A DNA stretch of 64,000 bases from Diphasiastrum complanatum. Lineage: Eukaryota; Streptophyta; Lycopodiopsida; Lycopodiales; Lycopodiaceae. Positions 29,631-41,109 of this stretch are shown here, in pieces. The notes beneath the pieces are model-generated. The model searched no databases. It worked only from the letters and a program-made list of their open reading frames with translations, and was not told the DNA's origin. Position numbers and translations under genes: made by a program. The stretch's first letter is position 1, and the number at the start of each line of letters is the position of its first letter. The stretch covers positions 21,498,000 to 21,561,999 of the forward strand of contig CM055107.1 in NCBI GenBank assembly GCA_029204225.1, read 5' to 3'.

Positions 29631-30370
29631 TAAGGAGGAGTGTGAAGATTATTAAAATATTCTCTTTCTATCTCGAGTTTGGGGTCATGTCCATGGTGAT
29701 TTCCACTACATTTCATGTTGTACATAAAAGGAGTGTGAATTGAGCACATATCCTTCTAGTGTAGTTCAGATTTGAGTTAGATAGGTTCAATTATGATGAC
29801 ATGCAGATGTTTAGATAGCATGCAAAGTTTTACTGTATGCATGCAAGCCACATGCAATCAGTGCATGCAACATGCAAAGTAGTTTATGTGATCTACACAT
29901 GTCTAGGCAGTTTTATGAGTTGACATGCAGTACATGCAACATCCATGCATGCAGTTACACATGTGGATCTCTGGTAGGTGAATTAGTTCAGTTAAGTGGA
30001 AATTCCATGCAACTCCACTGTAGGAATTCGAGTCTCTCTCATGTAGGGAAAGCTGGGCATGTTTTGCCACATTGTGAATATTGAGATTTTGGTGTTTTTG
30101 GACTCATTATCTCTCTACCTGAGTTTTCTATGCTTGATTTCTCTCTCTAGCCGAGAGCAGCCTCTTTTTCCCATACTAAACACAGAGAATTATTTCTGAC
30201 ATTCGTTTCTCATAGTGAAGAGTTCGATTTTTTCATCAGATGTATGCCATTGTGCTCTTGCCTTAGATTTTTCAAGCATACTGTTCTTTGATCAATCTTG
30301 TGCAATCACAACACCTCAGTAAGATCCTGTAGGGTGTGTGGTGAAGTTCACACGTGCTAAAAATTTCACA
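29631..30370 (+). repeat. Polypurine tract and 3' LTR (LTR 29641-30370)
   Basis: TAAGGAGGAG at 29631-29640 is the polypurine tract that primes plus-strand DNA. The LTR starts TGTGAAGATT at 29641 and ends AAATTTCACA at 30370, 730 bp, with TGTGAA/TTCACA inverted ends. It includes a run of CATGCA-rich repeats (29800-29960), CT-rich blocks near 30100-30160 and the segment shared with the 5' remnant. Confidence 0.93.
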
Positions 30371-30389
30371 TCGTCTTCTTCCATCCTGA

Positions 30390-30745
30390 TTGTGTTCAAT
30401 CACAAGAACATGGCTTGAGCTGGATGGCGAGTTTGAAATTGCGTTCTAAAAGCTTCCCAAGCTCCCCTAGCTGTCGTGGCATCACTTATGTGAGTGATTA
30501 CATGGTCTTTTACTGAAAGATTGATCAAGGACAATGCTCTCTGCGCCTTCTTGTCAAAAGGCCTCATATCATCTGGAGTGGTATTTAGGCCGGACTTCAA
30601 TGCCTGCAACAATGTCCCATAACTCCTTCTCCATCAAAATGCTCTTCATTTTGAATTTCTAGATGTTGTAATTAGAAGCCTCATCAAGTTTGCTTGCATT
30701 GCTCAAAATTGCCTCATTGATGTTGGCCATTTCCAAAATGCTTGA
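30390..30745 (-). pseudogene. Copia gag N-terminal part, minus strand
   Basis: On the minus strand from about 30732: Met-Ala-Asn-Ile-Asn-Glu-Ala-Ile, a broken Lys-Phe-Lys-Met-Lys-Ser-Ile-Leu with Glu-Lys-Glu-Leu-Trp, then from 30612 an open frame with Arg-Pro-Phe-Asp-Lys-Lys-Ala-Gln-Arg-Ala-Leu-Ser-Leu-Ile, His-Ile-Ser-Asp-Ala and Ala-Trp-Glu-Ala-Phe-Arg-Thr-Gln-Phe. This is a plant copia gag start of the same general kind as 10172-10600. The fragment is cut at about 30390, directly beside the 3' LTR of the plus-strand copia, suggesting that one element inserted next to or into the other. Confidence 0.8.
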
Positions 30746-32234
30746 AACTGCACCTGTAGGCTATAAACTATATGCCAAGGCCAACCGTGATGTCAAAAAT
30801 AAAAAATAATGACCTGCAATTTTTGGCTTACCAGGCCACCCGCCGCTTTTCCACCAAATTGAAAGCCAAATCGGCGTCGCCTTTCGAAATGCTCCTTGTC
30901 ACCAACTCGCAACTACGTGCCCAATGGAATGGTGAAATCACTTCTGACGTGCTCTGAACACTTTCTCTGCAGCAATCACTCTGTTTTGATGTACCGTACT
31001 TGTAGGTACAGTCAAGGTGCCCTTTGTTTAGAGGCTATAGCCCTTCGTTTGGCCCAAATAGGCTAAAGGATGTGAAAATAAGGGCTTTTTGAGTTTTTGA
31101 ACTATTTTTTCAGTGTGAAGAAACTTCACCCTTCAAACTTGGGACCCAAATTTTATTTCAACTTGAAATTTTTTAATGAAGTTGCAATGCACTTAGCACT
31201 TCAGACCCCTTCTTTGACACTTGAATTGGATCCAAGCTATCCGATGGCTATAGGATAATCAATGGTCTATATTCAACTCGATCTCAACCGTTCATGAACT
31301 TAGAGCTCAATCCTCCGATCCACAATGCGTTTGTGCACTCAGAAGGGCTCTTCAAAGTGCTGGGCACTCATGCACACTACCACCACACTCCTGCTGTCTG
31401 CGCACGATCTGCGTCTCCTTCAACTTCTTTGCTACATGTTCCTCCAGGGTTTTTGGCTATGGCGGCCGCTGGAGATAAACTTGTTATGCTCCCTATCTAG
31501 TTTGTGGCCATGCACGACTGTTTGACACACCCTCTTATACCCTCAGACGCCCAGCTACACATTTTTACAGCTTTGAAAAGGCTCAAGAAATGAAGGAGAT
31601 CACACGTTTTTCAACTCAAAACCTTGGTTGACAAAACAGCCAACTTCCATACATATTTCTTCGATTTAGCTCGCAAGTGAACACCTTCTTGAGGTTGCCC
31701 TACAGTCAACAATCCGCAGCTTAAAACGGCTTGCAAATCGATGAAGAACAGAGCAGGTTCTGACAACTAACTCTTCCCAACTTCTTCTATCGATTTCAAG
31801 CTTCCAACTAGCTACCATTATGTTTCAGACGACAATCCCTGTCTCTGATTCCTTTCACAGTTCCGAGCTATTCCACAAATTTCCACAACACCGTTTTTGT
31901 GCTACCCAACCAGCACACCGTCATGAATTCGCAGCTCTCCGTTCTTGTCCGGTGATTATAGCCGCCAAGGGCTCTGATGCCAAGTTGAGAATACGATTTA
32001 AAACCCGACCGAATCAATCACCACAGCACAACATCAAGTGCAACAAGACAAGACAAGACGAAAAATAGCTCTCCATAAACTGTATATTCACACTTATCAC
32101 AAGTACAAAGATAAAATTGCTTAAGAGCACTCCAAGGTCTCGTAAAAGAAGGACGGCCTGATAATTCTAGAACTGGTCACACGTGTTACCGTCAAACTTA
32201 GAAAGCACTGTATAAGTCGATCATTGCTATTTTA
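30746..32234. other. Unassigned; probable leader of a minus-strand copia
   Basis: No coding domain is recognised on either strand. At the far end (31970-31982) lies a minus-strand primer-site-like motif. If real, this 1.2 kb is the untranslated leader, possibly with an insertion, between that site and the gag at 30732. The plus-strand ORFs around 31294-31525 resemble nothing known. Confidence 0.4.
31970..31982 (-). other. Primer-binding-site-like motif, minus strand
   Basis: The minus strand reads TGGCATCAGAGCC, one base from the canonical plant copia TGGTATCAGAGC plus C. Three bases outward, the minus strand shows CGTATTCTCA, a possible LTR end with terminal CA (plus strand TGAGAATACG from 31986). 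The other end of that LTR was not found. Confidence 0.5.
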
Positions 32235-32356
32235 GCTATTTAATGTCAGTTTTTTTCCTACTAGCTGGGTTTTACATGCCAATTTTTATAGTTTTGCAAA
32301 AATAAACCTGAATATAAGTCCAATTTTCCATGCGAAAGTATCGGCTAACATTGGCA
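32235..32356 (+). repeat. Dispersed ~110-bp repeat, copy 1
   Basis: Core AGCTGGGTTTTACATGCC, then an ATTTTT block, GTTTTGCAAAAATAAACCTG, a CCxATTTTCCATGCGA block and GTATCGGCTAACA. The same order occurs at 51150-51256 and 55258-55370. A GTCGAT at the left and ATCGGC at the right hint at short inverted ends. Confidence 0.85.
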
Positions 32357-33290
32357 ACTACCACTGGGTACTATGGTCCCCATACGATGGACCAAAATCT
32401 TTGTTTTTGCAAATGATCTTCTTTGGTGATACACCATAAGTGCGTGTAGCTACAGCTTCGGGATCAGCACCCATTGATGGGTGGTGCTAATCAGGTTTTC
32501 TGTGATTCAGCTTCAGCAAATCTTTGGTCTTCGTTTGATTTGGTACCTTCAACCCTGCAATACAACACCCCATGACCTAATTTGGAAATATGCACCACTC
32601 CCCCAGAAGGTTATGCCCTTCTCTGAACCCTACAGTTTTGGTATGTTAATGTAGTTGAAATCCTTTTTTTTTTTCTCTTTTTTCTTAGTCTTTCTCTCTC
32701 TCTTTTTCTATTTTTTTTTTGTTTTCATTTTACTTTTTTCTTACTTTTTCTGTCTTAGTAGAGACCTTATGAAAGATGGTTTCTGGTCAGTGGTGGTGAA
32801 GAAGAATCTTCTTGATTGTTTGATATCAGTAGATGGTATAGATTCAAATGCACACATTCGTTGTAGATCATCCATCTTTTCTAGGGTGATTGAAGTTCTT
32901 CTAAGTTTGGGTAGTAATAACAAGCAATTTTCACCTTCAGCTCCTTGATCAAATTGTCCCCATTTACCTCAAATTCTATAGGCATAAGTGCCTTTGCGTA
33001 ACCTCCCATCTGATCCGACTATATGTGAAAGATTCAACAAGTTTGGCAATGGAGGCCAATTCCATATTAGACTTAGAGTTTGACTTTTCAAAGTTATATT
33101 AATCTAAATGCATTTGAATAAGCACTATTGGAAAGTGTGAAAAAGTTTAGAAGTCGAGTTTGAATAGATTCAAATTTGAATGTTGGGTACATTGGATCTA
33201 GTCCTAAAAATAGTAGGGTTTTTCATATTGGAGGAAAACCAAGTGGCAAGTTAGGTTTTGGACCTGCTAGAAAAGGATGTAACTCATTGG
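32357..33290. other. Unassigned; T-rich tract 32660-32760
   Basis: No gene is recognised. A 100-bp stretch is almost pure T with some C on the plus strand, which also creates a phenylalanine-rich plus-strand ORF that I do not believe. The remainder is AT-rich without repeat structure that I could see. Confidence 0.5.
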
Positions 33291-33299
33291 GAAGAGAGG

Positions 33300-33333
<34 letters not shown>

Positions 33334-33345
33334 GCCTATACATGG
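33291..33345 (+). repeat. CT microsatellite inside a repeated unit, copy 1
   Basis: GAAGAGAGGATA, then about 14 CT units, then CATGCCTATACATGG. The same flanks surround the much longer CT tract at 36454-36570. Confidence 0.88.
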
Positions 33346-34619
33346 TTCTCTTGGGTTCTACTATCCATTGGTGCACTATAATTGTGTTATCTCCCAATTC
33401 TATGTGTAGAATGATCAATAATTGTTATTTTTAGATTCACACATGTGAAATATAATAGCTTACTATAAATATACGGACAACAATAGTAGTTTATGTTTTG
33501 GTTCATGTTTGATCAAGATCTAGTAGAGTTTGCATCTCATCTTGTGTGTAGATGCTGATTTTTTTACATTGGCAAGATTGGTGATTCTAAGGATAGTTGT
33601 ACTTGGAAGCCTTTTACGAATTGTCTGCCAGAGTTCGTGGATAATTTCAGACTGTAATTATCATATTTTCTTTAACTTTAATCTGCTAAGTTTGAAAATA
33701 TTTCACTCAGTGGTTCATGTGTTTTACATGAAGGTGATATTACTAACTTGTGTTGAGTGTAACCCTGTTGAGAAAATATATCTCTTAGTGTACTTTTTCA
33801 AACCAGAGTTTGTAGAGATTAATGGTTGAAAACAATTTTTTTTCTCTAAGTACTTGTTTGATATAAAAGTCAGACTAAGGATAATGATTTTCTTGGTTAA
33901 TATTAAAAGTTAAATGAACTGTTCCTGTAATTCTTTCCCATTTTGAAGAGCTTCTAAGGATAGAAGCAAGTTAAGGAGGGAAGAATGTCATGGCCATATT
34001 CGATTACGGACTTGGAATAGTCCTAATATGGTAGACTTGCCCTCCAGTATTCGAGATTGTTGGTCATGCCATGATTTTATTCCATGTCGAGGCCAGTTTG
34101 TGACTAATAACCTTGAGAGGATCCAAACACTCTAATTGAGACATATGGAGTATTGCATGTTTGTGTGACGGATATAGGCAGGAGGACTGCATGAAGAGAT
34201 GTGATCTGTTTATAGTTGACCTGCATGGGGGTTGCATGGTTTCATGCACAAGAATAATGAGGTAGGGATTCTCCCGCCGATATATTGGGTTTAGGTAACC
34301 AGTTTCTCTCTTCTCCTCTTGTTTCACATGGCATGGGGGCTATTGATCTAGGATTGGTTGGGAGGTTTGGCTCCATATTCTCTCCTATTGTGTTCTCCTA
34401 TCCTCATCTTAGAGGCAAACCCTTTAAGGTCTTTACAAGTAGTTTCATATCTTTGTGATTTCCCTTTGAAAACATTTGTTGTTGTTCAAAGTAGTGCTTT
34501 GTGCACTGAAACAGGTTGAAAGAGAGGATCATGTCATTGCTACATGGCTACATCAAGTGGAGTAATGTTGGAAGCCAATGACATGCTTACCTCAAGTAAC
34601 TATTCATTGTGAAAAGTGA
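33346..34619. other. Unassigned spacer
   Basis: AT-rich, with ORFs below 100 codons and no domain recognised. 34040-34330 contains a minus-strand 87-codon frame without known motifs. The right end merges into copia gag sequence at about 34620. Confidence 0.5.
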
Positions 34620-36463
34620 GGATGGAATTACTTCTTGAGATGAATGATGTTTTGGATATTGTTGTAGGTTTGGAGGAGAGACCAACAATGCCACAAGATC
34701 AAGTGAGGTATGACAAGAGGTCCAAGAAGGCTCTGCACATGATAAAGATGAATGTTACCAATTAGCTTCTCAAGGAAGTTGGTAGAGTACTTCATCAAAA
34801 GATACTTGGGATTCATTGAAGAAGCTTTATGAATCCAAGTCTACTTCTAGAGTGTTGACTCTAAGAAGGCAAATCTCTTCTTGTCTACAAAAGAATGAAG
34901 AAAGTCCAAATATTTTTATTTTGATAGAGAAAGCATTGAATGATGAGTTGGCTTGCATTGATGAGAGCATTAAGGAAGGAAAGCTTGTTCAAGTTATTCT
35001 TAATGCATTGTTGGATGCTCATGCTAACATTGTTCAAAGTATTGCTATTTAAAAGACTTTGTCAAGTTTGTTGGATGTGTTTCAAGAGAGCAAGTACCTA
35101 TTCAAGAGGTTTGGCATAAAAGGATGGGACACCTCAACTTCAACTCACTGGAGGTAATGGCTAGAAAGCAAGTTGTGATAGGTCTTCCAAGTTCCTTAAC
35201 TAGCATCAATCATGTTTGTGAGTCTTGTGCTTTGTCAAAGTCACATAACTACCTTATACTAGATCTACATCTAGATCTACAAAGTCTTTTCAAGTTGTAC
35301 ATTCGGATATTCATGGAATTACTACAATTAGCAATAGTGGATCTAAGATGTATGTAACTTTCATTGAGGATTTTAGTAGATTTTGTTGGATCTATCTACT
35401 AAAGAGCAAAGATGAAGTGTATGATGTCTTTATTAAGTTCAAGAATGCAAGAGAGAACCAAATTTTCACAAGGATCAAGTGCTTAAGGAGTGACAATGGT
35501 GGCGAGTACATATCTACCAAGTTTAAGGCCTTTTGTGATGAGCATGGGATTAAGAGGGAGTATACAACACCAAGGACCCCACAACAAAATGGAGTGACTG
35601 AAAGGAAGAATATGACTTTATGTGAAAGTGCTAAAGCCATGAGGTTAAGTGCTAATCTTGATAAACCATTTTGGGATCAAGCTTTGTTGTGTGCCAATTT
35701 CTTGTGCAATAGGTGGCCAAGTGCTATTTTGGATGGAAGGACACCTTTTGAGATGCTATTGAGGAGGAGACCGAGTGTCAACTTTCTAAGAACTTTTCGA
35801 TGCACAGTCAACATTACTCTTGATGATAGGACCAAGGAGGATCCATCTTCAAGGAAAGGTAATTTTGTTGGATATAGTGAGGTGAGTAAAGCCTACAAGG
35901 TTTACATTCCTTCTACTAACAAAGTGATTGTTGGTAGAGATGTCATTTTTGATGAGGGGGAGACAATGAAATGGGATGCTTTGAAATCTACATTTGTTGT
36001 TGATAAAACAATTTCATTGGATAGCTATTTCTGGAAATTATGTTGCTTTCCTAACCTCTTCTGATGATGCTACAAGTGTAGATGAAGCAAGGAAAGAAGA
36101 GGTGTGGATCCAAGCAATGGATCTTGAGTATCAAGGTCTTATGAAGAATGGAACATGGAGATGGTAGAGTTACCTAAGGACAAGAAAGCTATTGGATGAA
36201 AATGGATATTCAAGGTGAAGACAAACCAAGATGGAGGAGGAAGTGTACATGGAGCAACCCGAGAGCTACATTTTTTCTACATAACAAAATCATGTGTGTC
36301 TACTACAAAAGAGTTTGTATGGTCTTAAGCAAGCACCAAGGAGTTGGTATGCTAAGCTCAACACTTTTTTACTCTCTCAAGGCTTTGTTATGAGTGAGTA
36401 TTATCATTCACTTTATTATAGGTCTGCTGGAAATGATGTTACCATCTTTCATAGGAAGAGAGG

Positions 36464-36466
<3 letters not shown>
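34620..36466 (+). pseudogene. Copia relic: gag, pre-integrase, integrase, RT start
   Basis: 34620-35050 is gag (Met-Asn-Asp-Val-Leu-Asp-Ile-Val-Val-Gly, then Ala-Leu-His-Met-Ile-Lys-Met-Asn and Leu-Tyr-Glu-Ser-Lys-x-Thr-Ser-Arg-Val-Leu). It jumps over zinc knuckle and protease to Trp-His-Lys-Arg-Met-Gly-His at 35105 with Cys-Glu-Ser-Cys at 35218. From 35348 a 238-codon open frame is a nearly complete integrase: Phe-Ile-Glu-Asp-Phe-Ser-Arg, Leu-Arg-Ser-Asp-Asn-Gly-Gly-Glu-Tyr, Thr-Pro-Gln-Gln-Asn-Gly-Val-Thr-Glu-Arg-Lys-Asn and Gly-Arg-Asp-Val-Ile-Phe-Asp-Glu. The catalytic Asp and Glu of the last two blocks are present, but the usual Asp-Asp of the first block is Glu-Asp. RT is cut down to [12 protein letters not shown] and ends at the CT tract. 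Confidence 0.9.

Positions 36467-36546
<80 letters not shown>
36467..36546 (+). repeat. (CT)40 microsatellite at a junction of two copia relics
   Basis: About 40 uninterrupted CT units. Left flank GGAAGAGAGGATT and right flank CATACTTATACATGG match the shorter copy at 33291-33345. To the left the sequence is copia reverse transcriptase; to the right it is the gag of another copia copy. Confidence 0.96.
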
Positions 36547-36549
<3 letters not shown>

Positions 36550-36599
36550 CTCATTCATACTTATACATGGTAAGAAGAAGAACCTCAAGGAGGTCAAGA

Positions 36600-38838
36600 T
36601 CAAGTGAGGTACAAAAAGAGAGCTAGACTAGCATTACATTGCTTGAAAATGAATGTTAGTAATGAACTTCTAAAGGAAGTAGCATCTTGTACCTCGGCCA
36701 AGGAGGCATGGAACTATCTCAAAGAGATTTATGAATCCAAAAATACCTCTAGAGTGCTTATGATTAGAAATAAAGTTCTTCAAAGAATTAGAGGGAGTGA
36801 TGAGTGCTCAAGAGTATGTCTTGAGAATTAAATCTCTCAACAAAGAACTTTCCATCATTAGTGAGAGTATTCATGATGGTGAACTTGTTCAAATGATTTT
36901 GAATGGTCTTGGAGATGAGTTCTCCAATCTTGTACAAAGATTTGCTATTCAAGATGCACTACCTTCCATAGACAAGCTTCATAGTGTGCTTGTAGCCGAG
37001 GAGAGTAGGATCCTTCATGTCAAGCAAAGGATTGGATCCTTAAAGTTGCATGATGGTGATGAGAAGGCCAACTTCTCAAGAAAGGGAAAGGCAAAGTCAA
37101 AGAAGAAGATCCAACACAAGGAGACCAAGAATGATGATCAACCATCAAGCTCCAAAGGTGGAAAGAAGAACAAAGCCAAACTCAAGTGCTTCTTTTGTTT
37201 GCATCCGAGTGTTTCAAGAAGAAGAATGCACAAGGAGAGAGCAAACAAGGCAACCTCACTCTTGAGGAAGATGGGGATGAAGTGGATTCATCCTTGATGG
37301 CTTCTACATCAACATCAAAGAGCTACTCCAATGACACATGGTGGATTGATAGTGGGGCTAGTTCCCACATGACATTCCAAAAGAATTTTTTCTCAACTCT
37401 TGTACCTTTTGTAGGTTGTAAAAAGTCTATTCCAACAGCAAGTGATCAAGAATGTAGAATAGATGGAGTGGGAACTATTCCCTTAAGTCTTGGATCCTCT
37501 AAAAGAGTAGATCTTGATAATGTACTCTATGTTCCTACACTCACTAAGAGTTTGTTAAGTGTTGGACAATTGATGGATGATGGCTTAGATGTCCATTTTA
37601 AGCAAGGAGTTTGCTCCATAATGATGAATAATACTTGCATTGTAAAGGGATTCAAGCAAGGAAGGAGTTTTAAGCTTGATGCTAATGTTTTTCTTGGAAG
37701 TGTGAACATGGTGAAGGAGGAGCTCAATCAAGTGGAGCTTTGGCATAAGAGGTTGGGCCACCCCAACTTCAAATCTATGGAGATGCTATGCACCAAGTAT
37801 CTTGATCTTGGCCTTCCAAAGACACTCTCAAAGTGTGGAAAATGATGATTTTATCATCATTCTCATTTTGTATGTTGATGACATTATCCTTAGTGGAAAT
37901 GATCTTGATGGTATACAAGAAGTGAAAGTAGCATTGCTTAAGGAGTTTAAGATGGTAGATCTTGGTAGTCTTCATTTCATATTAGGAATAGAAGTTTCAA
38001 GAGACAAGGATTTGAGTTTTATTTGTCAATACAAATATGCTTCTTCTATCTTAGAAAAGTTTGAAATGAAAGATTGTAAAGGAGTAGAAACTCCTATGGA
38101 GCAAAATGTAAAAGTTTCCAATAGTGATGATGAAGCATCCTTTGAGGACATCACATAGGAGACTTGTAGGCTCCTTGATCTATCTTACTATAACTAGACC
38201 TGATCTAAGTTATAGTGTAGGCAAACTAAGCCAATCTATGCAAAATCCATTAGTTTGTCATTCGAAAAATGCAAAAAGGGTGTTGAGGTACATCTCGGCC
38301 ACCAAGAACTTTGGCATTTTATATGATGGATCTAATCTAGCCTTAAGGACATATTCGGATGCTGATTTTGTAGGTGATAAGGTGGATAGGAGGTCCACAA
38401 GTGCTTTTGTTACTTTCTTTGCAATCGCATAGTGTCTTGGCTTTCCAAAAAGCAAGATACTATCTCTCTATCTTCAACCGAATCGGGATACAAGGCACTA
38501 ACATCCACAACAGATTCTATGGTTGAAGAGACTTTTGGTGGAGTTGCAAGTCATGGAGGCCAAGGAGCAGCCAATAATATTTTGTGACAACCAATCAAGC
38601 CAAGCATTAGCAACCAATCCCACATTCCATGCAAGGAGCAAGCACATAGAGATTGCTCACCATTTTGTGAGGGAAAAGGTTCAAGCAAAGGAGATCAAGC
38701 TACATCATGTGTCTTCTTCAGATTGCCTTGCTGATCTACTCACTAAAGCCTTGCCAAAGGCTTCATTTATCAAGCTAAGATTAGCCTTAGGTGTTGTAGA
38801 TAGATGCACTCTAGTTGTATCATGTAAAAATTGAGGAC
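36600..38838 (+). pseudogene. Copia relic: gag, protease, RT end, RNase H
   Basis: Gag occupies 36604-37180 (Ala-Leu-His-Cys-Leu-Lys-Met-Asn, Ser-Ala-Lys-Glu-Ala-Trp), with a frameshift at about 36800; the zinc knuckle is truncated to Lys-Cys-Phe-Phe-Cys. Protease follows (Trp-Trp-Ile-Asp-Ser-Gly-Ala-Ser-Ser-His-Met at 37342, intact active site), then Val-Leu-Tyr-Val-Pro-Thr-Leu-Thr-Lys-Ser, and pre-integrase with Trp-His-Lys-Arg-Leu-Gly-His to 37845. Integrase and the RT fingers are missing: after Lys-Thr-Leu-Ser-Lys-Cys the sequence enters RT at Leu-Tyr-Val-Asp-Asp-Ile-Ile (37867-37890, catalytic pair intact). RNase H ends in Asp-Leu-Leu-Thr-Lys-Ala-Leu at 38750. Stops occur at 38156 and about 38430. 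It is the closest relative in the window of the element at 26-30 kb. Confidence 0.9.
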
Positions 38839-39080
38839 TGTTAGAATTTACCAATTTTCACATGGTTTTTTATGAATATTAGACATCGATGTGGATCCAC
38901 ACGTGTGAGGACCTGTCCACACGTGTGAAATGACACTTGTAATATTCAAATCCATTTTGATTAGCTTTCATTTGAGTCTAATGTGACATCTCCTAAATTA
39001 TAGGAGTTAGGTAGCCATGCAACATTTAGTAACTCATCATTGTGTGGAAGAATATCAATAAAATAAATATTGATGATAGG
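38839..39080 (+). repeat. 3' LTR start of the preceding copia (partial)
   Basis: AAAAATTGAGGAC precedes TGTTAGAATTTACC at 38839, a usual copia polypurine-LTR junction. TCCACACGTGTGA appears twice within 35 bp (38897 and 38918); each contains the palindrome CACACGTGTG. The right end is not defined because gypsy sequence starts by 39250; no second copy of this LTR is in the window. Confidence 0.6.
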
Positions 39081-39249
39081 TGTATCAAGATCAGGTAATT
39101 GGTCATGATCGATCGGGAGTGGAGAGGTACAATCATCCTAATATTGAGCACAATAATCGGCGTTCACACAATCAATGGTAGCTAAACTGTGACTCTAGTT
39201 TATGATATTAGTAGTTTTAACATAATGACCTTTTTCGTTGCTGGACTGG

Positions 39250-39665
39250 TATGGCTCAAACACTGAATTGGTGGTCGAGGAACCTTCGTCATGAATGTGT
39301 GCGGCTTTGAGTTTGTCCATTGAATCAATGGTGAACTGTCATGATTTCCAAAAGTGACTCAGCCTTTGCTCCAGTCATGAACGACTCGTGCATTGGTGAG
39401 CGACGGGCGACCAAGTAGTAATTCATAGGAATAGGTACTACTGGGAATATCAAGAACTACTAGCTCAACAGAAAACTTTAGGCCTCCGAGTTTGATTCAC
39501 ACTTGCGACAGGAAACCAGTAGGTCGAACCACACTTTGGTCAGCCATCCTAAGCTGACAAGTGGGTTTGGTAAGCTTGTCTCTCAGATTCCATTCTAGCA
39601 TGAGGGAGGTGGAAATTATATTGACATCGGAGCCACCATCGAGAACAACAAGGACTTTGCGTGAT
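39250..39665 (-). pseudogene. Gypsy retropepsin, minus strand
   Basis: On the minus strand from 39665: Lys-Val-Leu-Val-Val-Leu-Asp-Gly-Gly-Ser-Asp-Val-Asn-Ile-Ile-Ser, then Leu-Arg-Met-Ala-Asp-Gln-Ser-Val-Val-Arg-Pro, and near 39400 Tyr-Glu-Leu-Leu-Leu-Gly-Arg-Pro-Ser-Leu-Thr-Asn-Ala-Arg-Val-Val-His-Asp-Trp. These are the active-site strand, middle and C-terminal block of a Ty3/gypsy aspartic protease. The active site reads Asp-Gly-Gly rather than Asp-Ser/Thr-Gly. TGA stops lie after Leu-Ser-Gln-Val and after Trp-Ser-Lys-Gly. No reverse transcriptase follows before the copia LTR at 39080, so it is an isolated fragment. Confidence 0.8.
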
Positions 39666-39894
39666 TGGCGAGGGGTAGCTGGGATTTTGATGTTGCCTCA
39701 TTCGTTGAGTGGATTGGTTAGGTGTAAGGGCATTTTAGACACCTCATCAGGGGGGGTGGTGTCATTGGATTGAATCTGGTGTTTCCATTTGCCAACATGC
39801 TTCCAGAGAACATGGAAGAGAAGAGTGATGGAGGGACAACATGCTGCTGAGTTTTACTAGGTGCAAGTGTAGGGGCTTGGCATTGTGTTTGAGA

Positions 39895-40073
39895 GTAAGG
39901 AGGGTCATCGAGCCAATAGTTGTTCCAGATGACAATGGTCTCCTACCGCAATTTCATGGGACCAAGGACGAAGATGCCCATGAGCATGTCGAGGATTTTG
40001 AAACACTAATGCTCATGAATAGGGTGAGTCTTGGGCATCGGATGATGTTGTTCACCACTACTATGGTAGGAAC
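39895..40073 (+). pseudogene. Gypsy gag fragment cut by an LTR
   Basis: The plus-strand frame has Leu-Pro-Gln-Phe-His-Gly-Thr-Lys-Asp-Glu-Asp-Ala-His-Glu-His-Val-Glu-Asp-Phe-Glu, very close to the capsid opening of plant gypsy elements (Phe-His-Gly-x-x-x-Glu-Asp-Pro-x-x-His-x-x-x-Phe). It ends at 40073, where TGTTGG begins a copia LTR, so the LTR most likely inserted into this gag. It is opposite in strand to the protease fragment 230 bp to the left, so they are not one gene. Confidence 0.7.
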
Positions 40074-41025
40074 TGTTGGAATTAAGCATCACTCCAACTC
40101 ACCAAAATTTGACTCATTAGTATTCGTGTCATCAGAACACGAATCATTCGAGTTCATCTCAATTTCTGAACACTAGTATATTGTGTAAATACAAAATCTC
40201 TCTCTACGACAGCATTGTAGTCTTACCTACTGAAATTGAACGTCTATGCAATCAATCAGCTGGAGCAGAAGCGGGATCGACGACGAACTCTTCGAGTTTG
40301 AGGTAGTAGAGTACATCCTCTTCGATCACCTACGAACTCAAAGTCTTTGAGCTCAAGATCCATGTCATACACACTGCCCTGTCCAAACGCAGACCACTTC
40401 ACAGCTCACTTTAGCACTTTTCAGTAACTGCACTGTTTCACACTCGTTGTTTATGAAGTCATTGTAACTATTCCATGTATATATACATAACGACAATTCA
40501 TGTAAATGATGATGAGACAATCTGTGACACATGAAAGTGAAGAAGAGTGAATCAGTGTTCCTGCGCGAACTCCATTGTGTCTTAATCATAGAATCAGAGA
40601 TCCTAGAGAGAGTGAAAGCCATTCAAGAAATAGAAATAGTTATTTGATCTGTAACTCGCTAACTAAGATCACTACACATAGTGTGCCATTACTGGGAACC
40701 AGTCTTGGGCACAGGATTGTGATCTGATCGTTGTATTCACAATTCTCTATTTTCTTATGTGTATTGCACTATGAATGCTTTCTGATTACTCTCTTTCTCT
40801 ATTGACACTCACTCAATTCAGAATGTCTAATCTTGAAGGAAGCATGGTTGTCTTAGACGCCTAACTGTTCGCTCCTTCATGGTTGGCTTTGACACCTACC
40901 AAGACATTCCGCCATTCGATCTAAGTTAATGAGATGTTGTAGTTTTGGTAAACATCTTGTATATTTCTCTATGTTGAAGCTGTGTTTTCTATTCTGCACC
41001 TGATCTATTCGAGAGCACCCCAACA
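40074..41025 (+). repeat. Copia 5' LTR, 952 bp
   Basis: Starts TGTTGGAATT and ends CCCCAACA, with TGTTGG/CCAACA inverted ends. A TATA box (TGTATATATACATAA) lies near 40478. Three bases (GAG) separate it from the primer site. The phrase ATGGTTGTCTTAGACGCCTAA at 40845 recurs as ATGGTTGTCTTTGACGCCTAA at 47991 in another LTR of similar length. Confidence 0.88.
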
Positions 41026-41028
41026 GAG

Positions 41029-41040
41029 TGGTATCAGAGC
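41029..41040 (+). other. Primer-binding site, initiator Met-tRNA type
   Basis: TGGTATCAGAGC three bases after the LTR end, the canonical plant copia primer site. Confidence 0.93.
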
Positions 41041-41109
41041 TTACGTTTCAAATGGCTATTAGTATATGAAACTGTTTACTATAGTTAGATCATTCATCAT
41101 GGAAGGAAC

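Larger units (their letters stand above)
26233..30370 (+). mobile_element. Copia element, 5'-truncated LTR, full 3' LTR
   Basis: The element has a 92-bp remnant of the 5' LTR, a perfect initiator-Met-tRNA primer site, gag, zinc knuckle, protease, integrase start, reverse transcriptase, RNase H, a polypurine tract and a 730-bp 3' LTR. Most of the 5' LTR is missing and replaced by unrelated sequence from 26232 leftwards. A 277-bp duplication in gag and a deletion from mid-integrase into RT disable it. Its gag and protease are close to those at 34.6-38.8 kb, so these are members of one family. Confidence 0.92.

Noticed and set aside
32655-32948. Phe/Leu-rich plus-strand ORF suggesting a membrane protein
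   Set aside because: Arises from a T-rich low-complexity tract; no conserved motif.
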